Notes: generated by a model from the letters alone, not told the origin. A stretch of 64,000 nt of DNA from Vibrio ziniensis (GCF_011064285.1 NZ_CP049332.1:310001-374000); one strand, 5' to 3'; positions 34,694 through 44,434 are shown, counted from the first letter of the stretch. Program-made: numbers and translations.

Positions 34694-35371
34694 CTACTTC
34701 TTAATACCAATAGGACGGCAATAAACACGCGTCGGCCTGCCGACCTTTCCATGTTCTAAAAATGCGGTCAGTTCGCCTCGCTCTACCGCTTTATCTAGAT
34801 ACCGTCGCGCCGTACTTTTACTGATATTCATCATTTCAGCGACACTACTGGCTGTCTGCTCCACATGAGCGTGAGTAAACTGGGCAACAACCTGATTCAG
34901 CGTAAATTCGTCCGTATTGGTACTGGATTCCACCACCGCAGGTGCTTGGTGAAAAAGGCTATCGAGTTCACTTTGATGCAATTTATTCGCTTGAGAGACA
35001 TGCTGACGTACCTGAATAAACTTATTGAGACTCAGAGACAGTCTCTGGTAATCCACAGGTTTAACTAAGTAATCGAAAGCGCCATAACGATAAGCCAAAT
35101 TTACCGTTTGAGCATCGTTTGCGGCGGTAATTAAAATGCACTCAGGTTTGTGTTCCAATTTGAGCCAGTCATAAACTAAATCGACTCCGCGTCCGTCTGG
35201 TAAATAATTATCTACAATAACCAAATCAGGCTTGGCGACAACCATCATCTCCTTTGCCATTTCAAAGGACACCGCAATACCGACCAGCTTGAGCACAGGC
35301 TCTTTGGCAATGAAGTGGGCATGTAACGCTGCGATTTCGCTGTCATCTTCAACGATCATCACTTTCAGCAT
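34694..35371 (-). CDS. DcuR/CitB-type response regulator
   Basis: 225 residues. Receiver: Asp9/Asp10 pair, phospho-acceptor Asp54 in LVIVDNYLPDGRG, Lys in YLVKPVDY. The C-terminal helix-turn-helix is SVAEMMNISKSTARRYLDKAVERG, typical of the CitB/DcuR/MalR group. It overlaps the kinase gene by seven bases. Such systems respond to C4-dicarboxylates or citrate and turn on the matching transporter; two transporters flank this pair. Confidence 0.93.
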   Translation of the reverse strand: MLKVMIVEDDSEIAALHAHFIAKEPVLKLVGIAVSFEMAKEMMVVAKPDLVIVDNYLPDGRGVDLVYDWLKLEHKPECILITAANDAQTVNLAYRYGAFDYLVKPVDYQRLSLSLNKFIQVRQHVSQANKLHQSELDSLFHQAPAVVESSTNTDEFTLNQVVAQFTHAHVEQTASSVAEMMNISKSTARRYLDKAVERGELTAFLEHGKVGRPTRVYCRPIGIKK

Positions 35372-36966
35372 TGTGGCTCCTCATGCTTTGGGAAGTAAAG
35401 TGTAAACGACGTTTCTTGGGCGTCACTGTCCAGCTCAACGTGTCCATTTGCAGCTTCAATAATGGATTGCGTCAGATACAGTCCAATCCCATGTTCTGCT
35501 GAATTTGATTTAGTGGTGTAGCCCCATGCAGTCAGTTCATCGAGTGGCTTGGTGATTTCCGTACCGTTATTGGTTATGGATAAACCAAACTCAAGGGAAG
35601 ACTCCCACATTTCCAACTCAATTTTACCACTGCTTTGACCTTGCACCGCATCCATACTGTTATCCAATAAATTACCTACGACTGCACATAGCTGATCCTG
35701 ATTCAGCTTGCGTGGCAACTCCTGCCAGTGATCTTCATTGGGTAATAACAGCTCAACCTGGCGTTCCTTTGCTTTCATCAACTTCGCCAGCAGCAAAGCT
35801 GATAGTTGGGGAAAACGATCAAACGATTTCAGTTGATCAAGCACCTGTTGATCTGCTCTGGACTGGTTCAACACCACATTCAGTGCCTGCTCATACTGAC
35901 CAAGCTGAAGCAAACCTGCAAGAATGGAAAGTTGGTTCTGATACTCATGTCGAGTCACCCTCAAACTTTCGATGTATTGTCCAACCTGGCTCAATGTTTC
36001 AGACAGTGCTTGTAGCTCTTCTGAAGCACGCAGACTAAATACAGCACCTTGTTCGCCAGTTCTCGACATAGGGAGTGTCACACGCGTCATTACGCAGTTT
36101 TGACCATTAATTCGAACAAGCTTGTCTAGGAAGTCATCGCCACTTAATGAGAAAGCTGCGCTGTCATCGACCCAATCTTTAATGTGTGTAGAAAGGATAT
36201 TGCGGTGTATACCCAATAACTTCCTCGCCGAATCATTAGCAACGTAAATTCGACCATCGCTGTTCACCGCGAGCAGACCTTCGTGGGTCGCTTGCAATAC
36301 ACCTTGCTGTGTCACTAGTGTCTGTTTTAATTCCCAAGGCTCCATATGTTGCATGTTCTTTTTCACATAAGTAGAAAAACGAACCGCAACGCCAATAGAC
36401 ACAACAATGATAAATAGCCCGAACATCAGCAGTCCTGCTAAACGCTTACTGTTTAGCATCTCTAGCGTATTGAGCAGATATCCCACTTTGATCATGCCGA
36501 TGATCTGCTGATCGCCATTAACAATGGGCGAGATATAACGAACCGAAGGACCGAGTGAGCCAGAGGCATAAGAAAGATAGGACTTACCGTGAAGCAACGC
36601 ATCGTCAATATCACCACCAGTGACAGGCAGCCCAATGCGTTCTTCAACTGGATGAGTCATACGAATGCCCTGCTTATTACTTACCGTAATAAAATCCGCG
36701 TCGCTGACTTGCTCTAGGGTTTTAATCAACGAATGAACTGCGGGAATATCTTGAGATTCTACTGCTGCAATTAAGCTAGGCATCTTTGCTATCTGTTGCG
36801 ATTGAACCTGAGCCCGCAAAGAAATTTGTTTTGTCAGTACATCATGCAACTGATACGCACTGTACACCCACCAGCCAGCAGCAACCAACAGTAACGCTGC
36901 GCTCAACAACCAGAAGAGATGTTTAGTAAATGTGTCTGAGATAAAGCGTACTGTCATTGTGCACAT
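35365..36966 (-). CDS. DcuS/CitA-type sensor histidine kinase
   Basis: 533 residues: membrane helix at about 15-36, a periplasmic PAS/PDC sensor (PSLIAAVESQDIPAVHSLIKTLEQVSDADFITVSNKQGIRMTHP then the R-rich GxRY ligand region VRYISPIVNGD), second helix near 178-195, cytoplasmic PAS, then a kinase with His in RVTRHEYQNQLSILAGL and ATP-binding NLLDNSMDAV and HGIGLYLTQ. It should sense external di- or tricarboxylates. A start at the ATG at 36957 is an alternative. Confidence 0.92.
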   Translation of the reverse strand: MCTMTVRFISDTFTKHLFWLLSAALLLVAAGWWVYSAYQLHDVLTKQISLRAQVQSQQIAKMPSLIAAVESQDIPAVHSLIKTLEQVSDADFITVSNKQGIRMTHPVEERIGLPVTGGDIDDALLHGKSYLSYASGSLGPSVRYISPIVNGDQQIIGMIKVGYLLNTLEMLNSKRLAGLLMFGLFIIVVSIGVAVRFSTYVKKNMQHMEPWELKQTLVTQQGVLQATHEGLLAVNSDGRIYVANDSARKLLGIHRNILSTHIKDWVDDSAAFSLSGDDFLDKLVRINGQNCVMTRVTLPMSRTGEQGAVFSLRASEELQALSETLSQVGQYIESLRVTRHEYQNQLSILAGLLQLGQYEQALNVVLNQSRADQQVLDQLKSFDRFPQLSALLLAKLMKAKERQVELLLPNEDHWQELPRKLNQDQLCAVVGNLLDNSMDAVQGQSSGKIELEMWESSLEFGLSITNNGTEITKPLDELTAWGYTTKSNSAEHGIGLYLTQSIIEAANGHVELDSDAQETSFTLYFPKHEEPQC

Positions 36967-37214
36967 CCAATTAGAAACGGGAAACCAGAACCTATTCGCG
37001 TGTTAGGTCGAGGGACGATTCGTGAGTCAACTCACCGCGGTGAATTTAATGAATTTTATGATTTTAAAACCGTTAATTTCACTACGTTTACAAAGCAAAT
37101 CAGAACCAACACCCACACTGGAAGTTAAGCAAAAAACGAATGACTAGAAATTGATTTTACACAGTAAACGTCTCGGTTGAAGCGATATATATAAGGAAAA
37201 CCTAGGAGGTAATT
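36967..37214. promoter_or_regulatory. Divergent promoter region between sensor kinase and anion permease
   Basis: The dyad GTGAGT-CA-ACTCAC (37022-37035) is a candidate operator. A strong AGGAGGT ribosome-binding site precedes the permease start at 37215. No clear sigma-70 pair was identified. Confidence 0.5.
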
Positions 37215-38621
37215 ATGATTTCTTCAGCCAACTCAAGATTGCTTTTATTAGCATTACTCGGAGTCATTTTATGGTTCTTCCCCGTTCCAGATGGCTTAAC
37301 AGATAACGCTTGGCAAATGATGGTTATTTTCGTTGTAACCGTTCTGAGCCTGATACTTGCTCCACTGCCTTTAGGCGCGATGGCCCTAATAGGACTTGTC
37401 GCTTGTACCATTTTAGGTGTATTGCCGATCAAAACAGCACTCAGCGGTTTTGCTAACCCAACAATTTGGATGATTGCGGCAGCATTCTTTATTTCACGAG
37501 GCTTCATCAGCACTGGCTTTGGTCGCCGTGTCGGCTACTGGTTTATTTCAAAACTCGGCCACAATTCGCTTGGTTTGGCTTACGGTTTAGTTCTGACAGA
37601 TCTTCTTTTTGCTCCTGCTACACCAAGTACAACTGCTCGTTGTGGCGGCATCATTTCTCCTCTTTTCCGCTCTGTCGCTGCGGCCTATGACTCCGATCCT
37701 GAAAAAGGAACCGAAAACAAAATTGGCGCTTTCCTTGTTCAATGTATTTTCCAATGTAACGCCATCACTTGTGCCATGTTCCTGACTTCAATGGCGGGTA
37801 ACCCACTAGCAGCGAACTTCGCAAAAGAACAAGGTGTAGAAATTACATGGGCTGGTTGGGCATTAGCGGCGATTGTTCCAAGTGCATTGTGCCTATTCTT
37901 AATCCCTTTGGTGATGTACTACGTTTTTCCACCAGAGTTGAAAAAGACACCTGAAATGCGCGCATTAGCGAAGAAACATTTAGTAGAAATGGGCGCAATG
38001 AGCCGCGCTGAATGGATGGTAGGTTTAACCTTCATTGGCATGGTGACTCTTTGGGTACTTGGTCCGACGTTAGGTTTACACGCAACCGTAACCGCACTAT
38101 TAGGTCTAGTATTCCTGCTTATTACTCGCACCATTACTTGGGATGCAGTGCTTGGCGAAAAAGAAGCGTGGCACACCATCACTTGGTTTGCAGTGTTGGT
38201 TATGATGGCGGCTCAACTAAACAGCCTTGGCTTTATTAAGTGGTTTGGCGACTACGTAAGCAGCTCTCTGTCTGGCTTTGGATGGGTAACCACTATCGCG
38301 ATTTTGCTGCTGGTTTATTACTACAGCCATTATTTAATGGCGAGTGCAATGGCACACATCAGCGCTATGTATTCAGCGTTCCTTGCAATTGCTATTTCAG
38401 CGGGAGCACCTCCAATGCTGGCAGCGATTGTTCTGGGTATTTTCAGTAACCTTTATATGTCTACAACCCACTACTCTTCAGGCCCTGCTCCTATTCTGTT
38501 TGGTGCAGGTTACCACTCATTGCAAAACTGGTGGAAGATTGGTTTCGTGTTCTCACTCATCGTTATCCCTATCTTCTTCTTCGTGGGTGGCGCATGGTGG
38601 AAAATTCTTGGCATGTGGTAA
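37215..38621 (+). CDS. DASS-family anion permease (citrate/dicarboxylate type)
   Basis: 468 residues, about 12 membrane helices. Features of the CitT/TtdT/YbhI branch of the divalent-anion:sodium symporters: GGIISPLF, the FLTSMAGNPLAANFAKEQG segment, WFAVLVMMAAQLNSLG, and NLYMSTTHYSSGPAPILFGAGYHSLQNWWKIGF near the end. It probably exchanges or imports a di- or tricarboxylate. Divergent from the DcuS/CitA-type kinase gene, which is the usual regulator-target arrangement. The exact substrate is not determined. Confidence 0.92.
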   Translation: MISSANSRLLLLALLGVILWFFPVPDGLTDNAWQMMVIFVVTVLSLILAPLPLGAMALIGLVACTILGVLPIKTALSGFANPTIWMIAAAFFISRGFISTGFGRRVGYWFISKLGHNSLGLAYGLVLTDLLFAPATPSTTARCGGIISPLFRSVAAAYDSDPEKGTENKIGAFLVQCIFQCNAITCAMFLTSMAGNPLAANFAKEQGVEITWAGWALAAIVPSALCLFLIPLVMYYVFPPELKKTPEMRALAKKHLVEMGAMSRAEWMVGLTFIGMVTLWVLGPTLGLHATVTALLGLVFLLITRTITWDAVLGEKEAWHTITWFAVLVMMAAQLNSLGFIKWFGDYVSSSLSGFGWVTTIAILLLVYYYSHYLMASAMAHISAMYSAFLAIAISAGAPPMLAAIVLGIFSNLYMSTTHYSSGPAPILFGAGYHSLQNWWKIGFVFSLIVIPIFFFVGGAWWKILGMW

Positions 38622-38657
38622 GCCATACATTGAGAAATTAAATTTCACACTATTTTT

Positions 38658-38687
38658 AGCCCATCTTCGGATGGGCTATTTCGTTTT
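38658..38687 (+). terminator. Terminator of the anion-permease gene
   Basis: AGCCCATC-TTCG-GATGGGCT with a UUCG tetraloop, followed by ATTTCGTTTT. Confidence 0.88.
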
Positions 38688-38850
38688 CACTTAACTGAAT
38701 TCACTCAATATTTGCCCAAGCTCACACTCCAGCGATTAAATAAATTTATCTGCAACCAGAACCTACCAAGTTCACACTCTGAGCAAATTATCCTTCCTAC
38801 ACTGATGCATATCATTTCGACAACGCTATGAGAAAGTGTAAGGATTCATA

Positions 38851-40311
38851 ATGAAAAGAATGCGTTACTTGCCTTGTTGGCCATTAGCCATACTATCTGT
38901 TTTGTTTTCTTCTCCAAGCATCGCTTCTGGTAGCACAAGTCACGGTTTAAATCTAACCCATTCATTCATTGGCTATACCGCAGTATGTATCTTCGTCTTC
39001 GCATATATCTTAGTGACTCTTGAGGAGTACTTAAAACTCAGAAAGTCCAAACCCGTATTGCTGGCAGCTGGTTTAATTTGGGCGATGATTGGCTATGTCT
39101 ATCAGCAACAAGGCGCAACGGAAATTGCTCGTGAAGCACTTGAATACAACTTATTGGAATACGCAGAGCTACTGCTGTTCCTATTAGTCGCCATGACCTA
39201 CATCAGTGCCATGGAAGAACGGAGGCTGTTTGATGCCTTGCAGGCTTGGATGGTAAGTAAAGGGTTTAATTATCGAACCCTGTTTTGGATCACTGGCTTA
39301 CTCGCTTTTTTCATTTCCCCCATAGCGGACAACTTAACCACGGCACTCTTAATGTGTGCGGTGGTAATGAAAGTGGGAGGTAAACACAATCATTTTATAA
39401 ATATCGCCTGTATTAACATCGTCATTGCCGCTAATGCTGGCGGTGCTTTCAGTCCTTTTGGCGATATTACGACACTGATGGTGTGGCAAGCTGGGCATGT
39501 GAACTTCACTGAGTTCTTGAGCCTGTTTATTCCAGCCATATCTAACTACATGGTTCCAGCGCTGATTATGTCTTTCTTTGTACCGAAAGAGACACCAGAC
39601 ACCGTCAACGAACATGTGGAGCTAAAACGCGGTGCCAGACGCATCGTGCTGCTGTTCATTCTTACTATTGTCACGGCGGTTAGCTTCCACGCCTTGTTCC
39701 ATTTCCCTCCAGTAATGGGCATGATGATGGGCTTGGCCTATTTGCAATTCTTCGGCTATTTCTTGCGTAAAACGCTGGCAGGTTCCCTTGCGAAGAAAAC
39801 CGCTTTGGCTATTGCCAACAATGATGAAGCAGCTCTCAAACGAATCGGTTCTGTGGTGCCTTTTGACGTATTTAGCCGAGTATCACATGCAGAATGGGAC
39901 ACGCTACTGTTCTTCTACGGGGTTGTTATGTGCGTGGGAGGCCTCAGTTTATTAGGCTATCTCACCCTGATTTCCGAGATCATCTACACCCAGTGGGATC
40001 CAATGTGGGCGAACGTCACTGTGGGTATCCTATCTTCCATCATCGATAACATTCCAGTGATGTTTGCCGTGTTGTCTATGGAACCTTATATGTCTTTAGG
40101 TAACTGGTTGTTAGTAACACTGACAGCAGGTGTTGGCGGTAGCTTATTATCGATCGGATCTGCCGCTGGTGTAGCGTTGATGGGCGCCGCCCACGGCAAA
40201 TACACCTTCTTCGGTCATTTAAAATGGGCTCCAGCCATTATATTGGGCTATGTGGTGAGCATTGTGTTGCATCTGATGATTAACCACGCGTCGTTCAATA
40301 TATTCTTTTAA
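38851..40311 (+). CDS. nhaD: NhaD-type Na+/H+ antiporter
   Basis: 486 residues. A signal-like N-terminus ends in SPSIASGS, then about 12 helices with FISPIADNLTTALLMCAVV, NIVIAANAGGAFSPFGDITTLMVWQAGH and SSIIDNIPVMFAVLSM, conserved in NhaD of Vibrio. It expels Na+ (and Li+) in exchange for protons, important at alkaline pH and high salinity. An AAGGATTC ribosome-binding site precedes the ATG. It is a single gene following the carboxylate-transport group. Confidence 0.93.
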   Translation: MKRMRYLPCWPLAILSVLFSSPSIASGSTSHGLNLTHSFIGYTAVCIFVFAYILVTLEEYLKLRKSKPVLLAAGLIWAMIGYVYQQQGATEIAREALEYNLLEYAELLLFLLVAMTYISAMEERRLFDALQAWMVSKGFNYRTLFWITGLLAFFISPIADNLTTALLMCAVVMKVGGKHNHFINIACINIVIAANAGGAFSPFGDITTLMVWQAGHVNFTEFLSLFIPAISNYMVPALIMSFFVPKETPDTVNEHVELKRGARRIVLLFILTIVTAVSFHALFHFPPVMGMMMGLAYLQFFGYFLRKTLAGSLAKKTALAIANNDEAALKRIGSVVPFDVFSRVSHAEWDTLLFFYGVVMCVGGLSLLGYLTLISEIIYTQWDPMWANVTVGILSSIIDNIPVMFAVLSMEPYMSLGNWLLVTLTAGVGGSLLSIGSAAGVALMGAAHGKYTFFGHLKWAPAIILGYVVSIVLHLMINHASFNIFF

Positions 40312-40364
40312 CTGTGGAACTTATTGAGTCGCAACTGATAACAAACGACATAATACATATATTG

Positions 40365-40841
40365 TTATGCTTTGTTTTGTTCCAGTTGCAATAGTTTCTC
40401 TTTGGTTTCCACTCCGCCCGCATACCCCGTTAGCTTACCGTTTTTACCAATCACTCGGTGACACGGCACTATGATGGATATCGGGTTTTTCCCGTTAGCT
40501 AAGCCGACTGCTCGCACTGCTTTGGGATTGCCAATTTCATCCGCCAGTTGTTGATAACTCCAAGTCTCACCGTAAGGGATACGACACAACGCCTGCCAAA
40601 CTGCCTGCTGAAAATCGGTCCCCTTTGCGGCTAATGGCATATCAAACTGGGTACGTTGACCTGAGAAATATTCTTCTAGCTGACTCTTAGTCTGATTCAA
40701 AATCTCATGGGTTTCAGTGTAAGTACCCAACTCTTTGGGCTGTGTTGTTTGTGTTTCAAACCAAGCGCCAAGCAATCCTTTATCGTTTGCTTGAAGAGTC
40801 ATTTGCCCGTATGGGCACTGGAAAAAAGTGTAGTAATTCAT
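40365..40841 (-). CDS. ogt: Methylated-DNA--[protein]-cysteine S-methyltransferase
   Basis: 158 residues with the active-site motif IIVPCHRVIG (acceptor Cys), the preceding recognition helix FQQAVWQALCRIPYGETWSYQQLADEIGNPKAVRAVG, and the ending GYAGGVETKEKLLQLE. It repairs O6-alkylguanine by a suicide transfer. I take the ATG at 40841, one base after the stop of the upstream Ada-AlkA gene, so the two alkylation-repair genes are coupled; a frame from 40871 is longer. Confidence 0.93.
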   Translation of the reverse strand: MNYYTFFQCPYGQMTLQANDKGLLGAWFETQTTQPKELGTYTETHEILNQTKSQLEEYFSGQRTQFDMPLAAKGTDFQQAVWQALCRIPYGETWSYQQLADEIGNPKAVRAVGLANGKNPISIIVPCHRVIGKNGKLTGYAGGVETKEKLLQLEQNKA

Positions 40842-40842
40842 G

Positions 40843-42210
40843 TTATTGGTTCCAACAGTGGAAAGTCGCATAGCTACCCCATGGCGCTACTTTTTGTTTA
40901 TTCAATTGTGGGTAACCGACGAGGGCTTTCTTAACCACCAGATCGGTGTCCAGAAAACAGTCGCTATCTGATAAGCCTCTTAGACGTGCGTAGTTCACCG
41001 TCCAAGGCCCGACGCCTTTTAAGTTAAGCCATTGATCAACATCTTCATCAAAATGCTCGAGCATATATTGAGCAAACCGGCTCAACGTATCTTTGCGACT
41101 TTGTGGCATACGTAAAAATGACAGATCTGCCTTTGCCACCTGCTCAGGCGAAGGAAATGACACATCTTCTCTCAGCGGAGTGAGTGTTTCTGTCAGTAGA
41201 TTAAGCTGCCCTATCGCCGCTTTAATCGATACCTGCTGTCCTAATATCGCTCTCACCCCCGCTTCCCAAGCATTCCATACACCAGGTATACGAATTCCAG
41301 AGGTTTTTACTAAACCCGGAGCAGCTTGTTCCAATTGATTTTCTACCGCAACGATATCGACGTCTAAATCGAACAATCGTCTTAGTTTAACCACCAACTG
41401 GCGTAAATCAGCCATCGACTCTAACTCAAACTCAATATCTAAATGAGTATTGGAGTTCTTACTGGCTTTAAACCAACCTTTGCCTTGGCTTAATCCAACG
41501 TATCGAGCATAGCTGTTGTCATCAACTGTCTCGAGCCCGTGAATCGCTCTTAGCCGATAAAACGCCAGCATATGTGACCAATCAAAAGGCCCTCGGTAAG
41601 CCAAAGACAACTGATTCTTTGCCGTCACTTGAACTTGCTCTTTGCGCACTTGAGAAGGCGTTAATTGTAACACCTTCTGAAAAGCGTCATTAAAACGCCG
41701 TGTGCTATTAAATCCACAGGCAAAACCAATATCTGTGATCGCCATTTGGCTATTGTGGAGAAGCTGCTTAGCAAACATAAGCTGATGATATTGAGCGTAT
41801 TGCTTCGGCGACATGCCAAGGTGAGTTTGAAATAGCTGACGTAGATAACGGTCGGAAATACCAAGTCGATTTGCAAGATCGCTGAGTGAATGGCTTTGCA
41901 ACTGGCCGCTGTCAATCATCGACAGGGCGCGAATAAACGTCGTCTCAACCCCTTTCCACGCCCAAGAGCTAGGCGCACTGTCTGGTCTGCAACGCAAACA
42001 GGGGCGATAACCTGCTTGAAGTGCTTGAGCTTGGTTTAAGAAGTATTCGACATTCTCTTCTTTTGGAAGATTGGCAGGGCAGATAGGACGACAGAATATG
42101 CCGGTTGTCTTTACCGCCACATAAAACTGCCCGTCAAAACGTGCATCTCGGCTTAGGCGTGCTTTTTGACACTGCTCATGAGTGAGTATAGCTTCCGCTT
42201 GAATCGCCAT
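40843..42210 (-). CDS. Ada-AlkA fusion: methyl-sensing regulator plus 3-methyladenine glycosylase
   Basis: 455 residues. Ada zinc domain at 1-80 (DARFDGQFYVAVKTTGIFCRPICPA and GYRPCLRCRPD; the Cys of FCRPICPA accepts methyl from phosphotriesters), AraC-type helix-turn-helix at about 90-190 (LANRLGISDRYLRQLFQTHLGMSPKQYAQYHQL), then AlkA at 200-450 with the helix-hairpin-helix LKGVGPWTVNYARLRGLSD and the catalytic Asp in CFLDTDLVV. It senses methyl damage, activates repair genes, and excises alkylated bases. It is one base ahead of ogt. Confidence 0.92.
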   Translation of the reverse strand: MAIQAEAILTHEQCQKARLSRDARFDGQFYVAVKTTGIFCRPICPANLPKEENVEYFLNQAQALQAGYRPCLRCRPDSAPSSWAWKGVETTFIRALSMIDSGQLQSHSLSDLANRLGISDRYLRQLFQTHLGMSPKQYAQYHQLMFAKQLLHNSQMAITDIGFACGFNSTRRFNDAFQKVLQLTPSQVRKEQVQVTAKNQLSLAYRGPFDWSHMLAFYRLRAIHGLETVDDNSYARYVGLSQGKGWFKASKNSNTHLDIEFELESMADLRQLVVKLRRLFDLDVDIVAVENQLEQAAPGLVKTSGIRIPGVWNAWEAGVRAILGQQVSIKAAIGQLNLLTETLTPLREDVSFPSPEQVAKADLSFLRMPQSRKDTLSRFAQYMLEHFDEDVDQWLNLKGVGPWTVNYARLRGLSDSDCFLDTDLVVKKALVGYPQLNKQKVAPWGSYATFHCWNQ

Positions 42211-42463
42211 GGTCTATCCTTAAACGATGAAATTGACTTTAGTTTACGTTGCTTGCACGATAACACTAGCCATTTTCGGAACTAAATGATTGCCAAAGCT
42301 CAAACTGATGCTAATTTAACGCCAAAGTTCATTCGAATTTTTCAAACAACAAAATCAACCAATCTAGATTATCAATTCTTCATTCGTCTTCTAAACTTTA
42401 TTCCAACAGTAACAGACAACATCAAAACTTATTCGAAAGTTTTGAATTTTGAGGAATCTAAAT

Positions 42464-42901
42464 ATGTCAGCTCTTAAAAAACTCCTAGCATCAAATGTAG
42501 GTTTTGCTCCACTCGCTTTGCGTCTTCCTATCAGTATCATTTTTATGGCGCACGGTTCTCAGAAACTTTTTGGCTGGTTTGGCGGCTACGGTCTTCAAGG
42601 CACTGGTCAATGGATGGCATCAATTGGTCTAGAACCAGGCGTGCTGATGGCATTCCTAGCAGGTAGCGGTGAATTCTTCGGTGGTCTATTCATCCTAATC
42701 GGTTTACTAACTCGTCCAGCAGCAGCGGTTCTTGCTTTCACTATGGTAGTAGCAATCCTAAGCACACACATTAGCAATGGTTTGTTCCTGTCTAACGGTG
42801 GTTACGAGTTTGGTCTTGCGCTTCTTGCAGCAGCTGTTTCCCTCGCTATCTCAGGTGCAGGTAAGCTAAGTGTGGATAACATTCTAAGCAAATCAAAATA
42901 A
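42464..42901 (+). CDS. DoxX-family membrane protein
   Basis: 145 residues with four membrane helices. The DoxX pattern is ALRLPISIIFMAHGSQKLFGWFGGYGLQGTGQWM, then EFFGGLFILIGLLTRPAAAVLAFTMVVAI. Family members (DoxX/YphA type) have been tied to oxidative stress and quinone-linked reactions but mostly lack a proven role. I start at the ATG at 42464, after GAGGAA; a TTG-initiated frame at 42449 overlaps that site. It is followed by its own terminator. Confidence 0.87.
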   Translation: MSALKKLLASNVGFAPLALRLPISIIFMAHGSQKLFGWFGGYGLQGTGQWMASIGLEPGVLMAFLAGSGEFFGGLFILIGLLTRPAAAVLAFTMVVAILSTHISNGLFLSNGGYEFGLALLAAAVSLAISGAGKLSVDNILSKSK

Positions 42902-42935
42902 TTGGTTTCTTTATCTTAAAATAAAGGGAAGATCG

Positions 42936-42969
42936 AAAAGGCGAGCAGATTCTCGCCTTTTACTTTTTT
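42936..42969 (+). terminator. Terminator of the DoxX gene
   Basis: AAAAGGCGAG (42936-42945) pairs with CTCGCCTTTT (42952-42961), followed by ACTTTTTT. Confidence 0.88.
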
Positions 42970-42994
42970 GCCTGACTTATTCGTGTTTTTTTAA

Positions 42995-43882
42995 TTATAA
43001 ATTCGCTTCACCGGCACGCTGAATACTGTACGCTGTAAGAGGGTCGATTTTCTTCACTAGCTCTTCGACATGCCCTATCGCTTCTATAGTCGAGCTATTT
43101 TTACGATAGCTGAGAAATACCGGTCTATGCCACTCTTCAACACCCGGTACAAGATACAGTTCACCAGAGGCAATAAATGGCTCGACAATCGACGTTGGCA
43201 GATAAGCACTACCACCTTTCTCCAAAATGAAGTCTAAGGCAATACGCGCCGTTGAGGTGCGTAAAAAAGGTGCTGGCGCTTTGGGGTGTCTATCAGCATG
43301 CTCTGCGGCAAATCGAGAACCCCAATCAACGTAAACATAGCGATTCTGAAATACCGACTCTAATGTGTCATCTTGGGTAGAGACAAGCACTAGCACCAGA
43401 TCTGCCACTTTCTTGCAATTAAGCTCTTCGGCTTTAATCTGATCAAAGGCAAACGCCATATCTAGAGTACGCTCTAACAGTTGTCGGCTTAATTGCTCAC
43501 GCCCCATGACTTCCGCCATGAACGCATAACCACTAAACGCATCGGTCACCACGCTCAAGCAGTTTTGTAAATACGCATCCCATACGTTTGGTGTGCCACC
43601 AATCGTCAGTTGTAATGCTTGACCATTTTCCAAAGAAAGTTCAAATTTAGCCTGCTGCAAAGTAGTCACCATCACCTCTGCATAACTAACCAAACGTTCC
43701 CCTGCTGACGTCAACTTAATGTTGTTACGATCACGAGTGAAAAGCTGCGTGTCAAAATAGCTTTCTAGTTGTTTAATACGTGCACTTACAGCCGCTTGAG
43801 TTAAATATAGGTTTTCAGCAGCACGACCAAAATGGCGTACCTGAGCCAACTCAAGAAAAGTACGAAAGACTTTTACGTCCAT
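42995..43882 (-). CDS. hdfR: LysR-family regulator HdfR
   Basis: 295 residues from the ATG at 43882. The N-terminus MDVKVFRTFLELAQVRHFGRAAENLYLTQAAVSARIKQLE is that of HdfR, with the wing TQLFTRDRNNIKLTSAG. In enterobacteria HdfR represses flhDC. It is divergent from maoP, the same arrangement as in E. coli, which supports the name. An ATG at 43918 would add 12 residues and is less likely. Confidence 0.87.
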   Translation of the reverse strand: MDVKVFRTFLELAQVRHFGRAAENLYLTQAAVSARIKQLESYFDTQLFTRDRNNIKLTSAGERLVSYAEVMVTTLQQAKFELSLENGQALQLTIGGTPNVWDAYLQNCLSVVTDAFSGYAFMAEVMGREQLSRQLLERTLDMAFAFDQIKAEELNCKKVADLVLVLVSTQDDTLESVFQNRYVYVDWGSRFAAEHADRHPKAPAPFLRTSTARIALDFILEKGGSAYLPTSIVEPFIASGELYLVPGVEEWHRPVFLSYRKNSSTIEAIGHVEELVKKIDPLTAYSIQRAGEANL

Positions 43883-44032
43883 ATAGAATCCTCTGAATTT
43901 ACAGTCGAAGATTAACAAGGAAGTACAATTATGACGATAAAAAATTTTTGTTTTTCTTTTATATAATTTGCGCCTAACTTTCGCGGTGAACCAAAGCTAC
44001 ATAGTAGCAGCTCATATTTACACGAGGTTGAT

Positions 44033-44401
44033 ATGTTTGAGACTGCATTTCGTACAGGTAAAAAACGTTTTTACGACACGAAAAAGTTCCCACGCGGATT
44101 CGCGAAATCCGGTGATTTCACTCTTGCAGAAGAGGATATTCTTACACTTTATGGTGAAACTCTAAACGGCTTGGAAGCTGGTACTCTGCAACCTGAAAAC
44201 GCTGAAGAACAACAATTTCTAAAAGTGTTGGAGAACCCAGATCTAGCATCAAGCAAAATCGAAAAAGCATGGTTGAAATACGTGCGTTTGGCTCGCGGTC
44301 GTAAACGCTTCCATACATTAAATGGTCGCAATAAACTTGACGCATCATCAGACGATTACACTGATACTGATGACGAGCCGACCTTAACCGAAGAAGGTTA
44401 A
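44033..44401 (+). CDS. maoP: MaoP (DUF413) Ori-macrodomain organising protein
   Basis: 122 residues: MFETAFRTGKKRFYDTKKFPRGFAKSGDFTLAEEDILTLYG is the DUF413 signature, and the tail is acidic (DASSDDYTDTDDEPTLTEEG). E. coli MaoP (YifE) is needed with the maoS site near its own gene to constrain the Ori macrodomain. The divergent hdfR neighbour is conserved. On a second chromosome its role could differ, because there the nearby origin would be of the ori2 type. An ACGAGG ribosome-binding site precedes the ATG. Confidence 0.9.
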   Translation: MFETAFRTGKKRFYDTKKFPRGFAKSGDFTLAEEDILTLYGETLNGLEAGTLQPENAEEQQFLKVLENPDLASSKIEKAWLKYVRLARGRKRFHTLNGRNKLDASSDDYTDTDDEPTLTEEG

Positions 44402-44406
44402 TAGAA

Positions 44407-44434
44407 AGCTTCAGCACACCCTCGTGCTGAAGCT
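44407..44434 (+). terminator. Strong hairpin after maoP
   Basis: AGCTTCAGCAC (44407-44417) and GTGCTGAAGCT (44424-44434) form a perfect 11-bp stem with a six-base loop, just after the stop. There is no T run directly behind it. A second stem, AAGGCGA/TCGCCTT (44444-44462), is followed by TTTTTG about ten bases further, so the pair may act together. Confidence 0.7.

Noticed and set aside
42286..42477. A 63-codon frame before the DoxX gene
   Set aside because: It runs into the DoxX start with no ribosome-binding site; the region is more likely the promoter and leader.
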